From assembly GCF_000003815.2 (NCBI RefSeq), contig NC_049987.1, positions 15,531,086 to 15,595,085 on the forward strand: DNA of 64,000 nucleotides, read 5' to 3'. Origin of the DNA: Branchiostoma floridae (taxonomy: Eukaryota; Chordata; Leptocardii; Amphioxiformes; Branchiostomatidae). Shown here one piece after another: positions 61,856 to 64,000 of the stretch. Both the position numbers and the translations under genes were made by a program. Position 1 is the stretch's first letter. Every line of letters begins with the position of its first letter. A model generated the notes under the pieces. That model was not told where the DNA came from. It ran no database searches and was given only the letters and a program-made list of their open reading frames with translations.

Positions 61856-62930
61856 AATGCTCTGACTTAAGAATGTTGTAAAATGTTACCTTTCTTTGCT
61901 ATTTTGTATGCCCTCCCTTTCTCTCCGTAGGCAGGGCGTGTAGTGTACCCAGGCCCTTCTAGATCTGTGCAACAAGGTGAGTCAGAAAAGCGGAAGTGAA
62001 ACTCTGATCTTATCACGTCATCGAACCTGGTAGAAATCCCCTCATTCACCTTTAATACGTGTGCGCGCGTCAAACAACATTCTGATCAATTAATGAACCG
62101 TCAATAGCCAATCCTAAAAAGGGAGTGGCAAAGTTTGACATTACCTCTCCTATTTTACAGGCTTGTTGCTTTCGAGCAAGACCTAGACACATGAAAATTG
62201 CACGCGTTGGGGCGCCCCCTGGCATACGAGCCGTGCAATGCATCTAGCGTAACTTCACACTGGGGAGCTAAGAGTTTGACAACGTCATCTGAAAGAATAT
62301 AGTGTACCGAAGTATCAGCTATGTGTAGTTTTCGTAGCACTACCATTAGGGAGGGATTCGTACCATGTGAAAAAAAGTATTAAATAGAGACGAATGCTTG
62401 GTAGTTTGTCAATTATACACTTAGTTTAAGATTCAAGTATCTTGGTCTGAATAATGATTTTAGAGTCAAATGTCAAAAACACATGGTCACGTTATACCCA
62501 GAGTAGCGTACACATATTCTACAGCCGTTAAGATCTATTTCTGTCTTGGTAATTCTACAACTTGAATTATTTTTAAATTTCATAAGCACAGTGCTTTTGC
62601 TGGAGGCACGTTAGATTTCGTTGGAGACACCTTGGAGGCACGTTTGCATTGTCGAAATCAACAGTGCCTCCAACGTGCCTCCGCTTGGTGAGATATAACA
62701 CCACTAGAGATCAGTAATGCTGCGCGTCTTCCACATTGAGACATGTATCAGCTAACATTTTGCACTTGTCGTTTCTAATATTAGTCTTTATTACACAGCC
62801 TGACAGACGAGAGGGAAGGAAAACAAGAGAGAAAGGGAGAGAGAGAGAAAGAGATCATCGAAGATACAGAAAAAGAGAGAATGGCAGAAAGTGGGAGAGG
62901 GAGAAAGAAAGGAAACAAGTAAAGAAAGTA
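61856..62930 (+). repeat. Duplicated segment, copy 2 (uninterrupted)
   Basis: Matches 23174-25110 without the 23740-24785 insertion. It ends in the same gagagggaaggaaaacaaga purine-rich stretch. Confidence 0.8.
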
Positions 62931-62999
62931 ATGCACACTTTGTAGCCTTAACGCTATGACCTTTGAAAGTTAAGAATATCTAGATACTTACTTACCTCA

Positions 63000-64000
63000 A
63001 AGACATTAAGAGTATATTCTAGGCGGTCAAACTTGGTATCATTACAAAGGTATGTTGGTACAGATTTGTAATCTGCAAACCGTTTTGAAATCGGGTGCTT
63101 ACTTGCCGAGATATGACTTAAGCACTACCGCTAGGGTTAGGGTTAGGGTTAGGGTAGTGCTTAGAAGCAACATTACTAAGAGTGCATTCTAGGCGGTCAA
63201 ACTTGGTATCATTACAAAGGTATGTTGGTACAGCTTTGTAATCTGCAAACCGTTTTAAAATCGGGTGCTTACTTGCCGAGATATGACTTAAGCACTACCG
63301 CTAGGCTTAAGGTTAGGGTTAGGGTTACGGTTAGGGTAGTGCTTAGAAGCAACATTGCTAAGAGTTTATTCTAGGCGGTCAAACTTGGTATCATTACAAA
63401 GGTATGTTGGTACAGATTTGTAATCTGCAAACCGTTTTGAAATCGGGTGCTTACTTGCCGAGATATGACTTAAGCACTACCGCTAGGGTTAGGGTTAGGG
63501 TAAGGGTTACGGTTAGGGTAGTGCTTAGAAGCAACATTGCTAAGATTTTATTCTAGGCGGTCAAACTTGGTATCATTACAAAGGTATGTTGGTACAGATT
63601 TGTAATCTGCAAACCGTTTTGAAATCGGGTGCTTACTTGCCGAAATATGACCTAAGCACTACCGCTAGGGTTAGGGTTAGGGTTAGGGTAGTGCTTAGAA
63701 GCAACATTGCTGAGAGTGTATTCTAGGCGGTCAAACTTGGTATATTACAAAGGTATGTTGGTACAGATTTGTAATCTGCAAACCGTTTTGAAATCGGGTG
63801 CTTACTTGCCGAAATATGACTTAAGCACTTCCGCTAGGGTTAGGGTAAGGGTTAGGGTTAGGGTTAGGGTTAGGGTTAGGGTAGTGCTAAGAAGCAACAT
63901 TGCTAAGAGTGTATTCTAGGCGGTCAAACTTGGTATCATTACAAAGGTATGTTGGTACAGATTTGTAATCTGCAAACCGTTTTGAAATCGGGTGCTTACT
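63000..64000. repeat. Satellite with embedded TTAGGG telomere-type tracts
   Basis: About six copies of a 170-192 base unit, each with attctaggcggtcaaacttg, aaaggtatgttggtacag and cgggtgcttacttgccga. Each complete unit carries two to seven GGGTTA repeats between taagcact(a/t)cc and gggtagtgct. The array runs off the window. Confidence 0.9.

Noticed and set aside
63707..63919. 70-residue frame with RVRVRV run
   Set aside because: Translation of TTAGGG-type repeats.
63000..64000. CRISPR-like array
   Set aside because: Units are contiguous satellite repeats with telomere tracts, without unique spacers, in a eukaryote-type genome.

Overview
The window looks like draft genomic sequence from an invertebrate deuterostome, most probably a lancelet (Branchiostoma-like). 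The evidence is intron-rich genes with clean GT-AG junctions, a paraplegin (m-AAA protease) homologue, MACPF and kringle modules, TTAGGG tracts and a dense load of small non-autonomous repeats. The species call is an inference. Eight runs of N interrupt the sequence, and three of them have the same sequence on both sides, which points to assembly artefacts.

The main content is a pair of paralogous plus-strand MACPF (perforin-like) genes. Copy A (202-7203) shows 13 MACPF exons. It enters from the left edge, and homology to copy B stops at about 7590, just before the point where copy B carries its next exon. Copy B (35973-55973) can be read almost completely: a signal-peptide or anchor exon, an acidic N-terminal region, the same 13 MACPF exons with identical lengths, a farnesoic-acid-O-methyltransferase-like (FAMeT) segment interrupted by a gap, a cysteine-rich module, eight single-exon hevein-like (type 1 chitin-binding) modules and a terminal kringle. 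All the downstream modules are phase 1-1 exons, so they can be duplicated without breaking the frame. H5-H6 and H7-H8 are a recent two-exon duplication. The protein reads as a secreted pore-forming protein with a long carbohydrate-recognition tail, plausibly an innate-immune effector. This is the strongest candidate here for an undescribed system.

Between the two copies, on the minus strand, lie a frame-decayed coiled-coil gene (8693-9706) and the 3' part of an SPG7/paraplegin homologue (18908-22706). The SPG7 part has the M41 peptidase exons, including the HESGH zinc-binding motif, but no AAA ATPase exons are visible. A 5S-rRNA-like sequence lies just beyond its polyadenylation signal. A further minus-strand reading frame at 60033-60867 encodes three membrane segments followed by a coiled coil, with one frame break.

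The rest is mostly repeats: a foldback MITE family with at least four members, a piggyBac-like element with a TTAA flank, tRNA-derived SINEs, a short-TIR MITE inserted in copy B but not copy A, a possible mariner-type MITE, several dispersed repeat pairs, and at the right edge a 170-190 bp satellite in which each unit carries a TTAGGG tract between inverted TAAGCACTACC arms.
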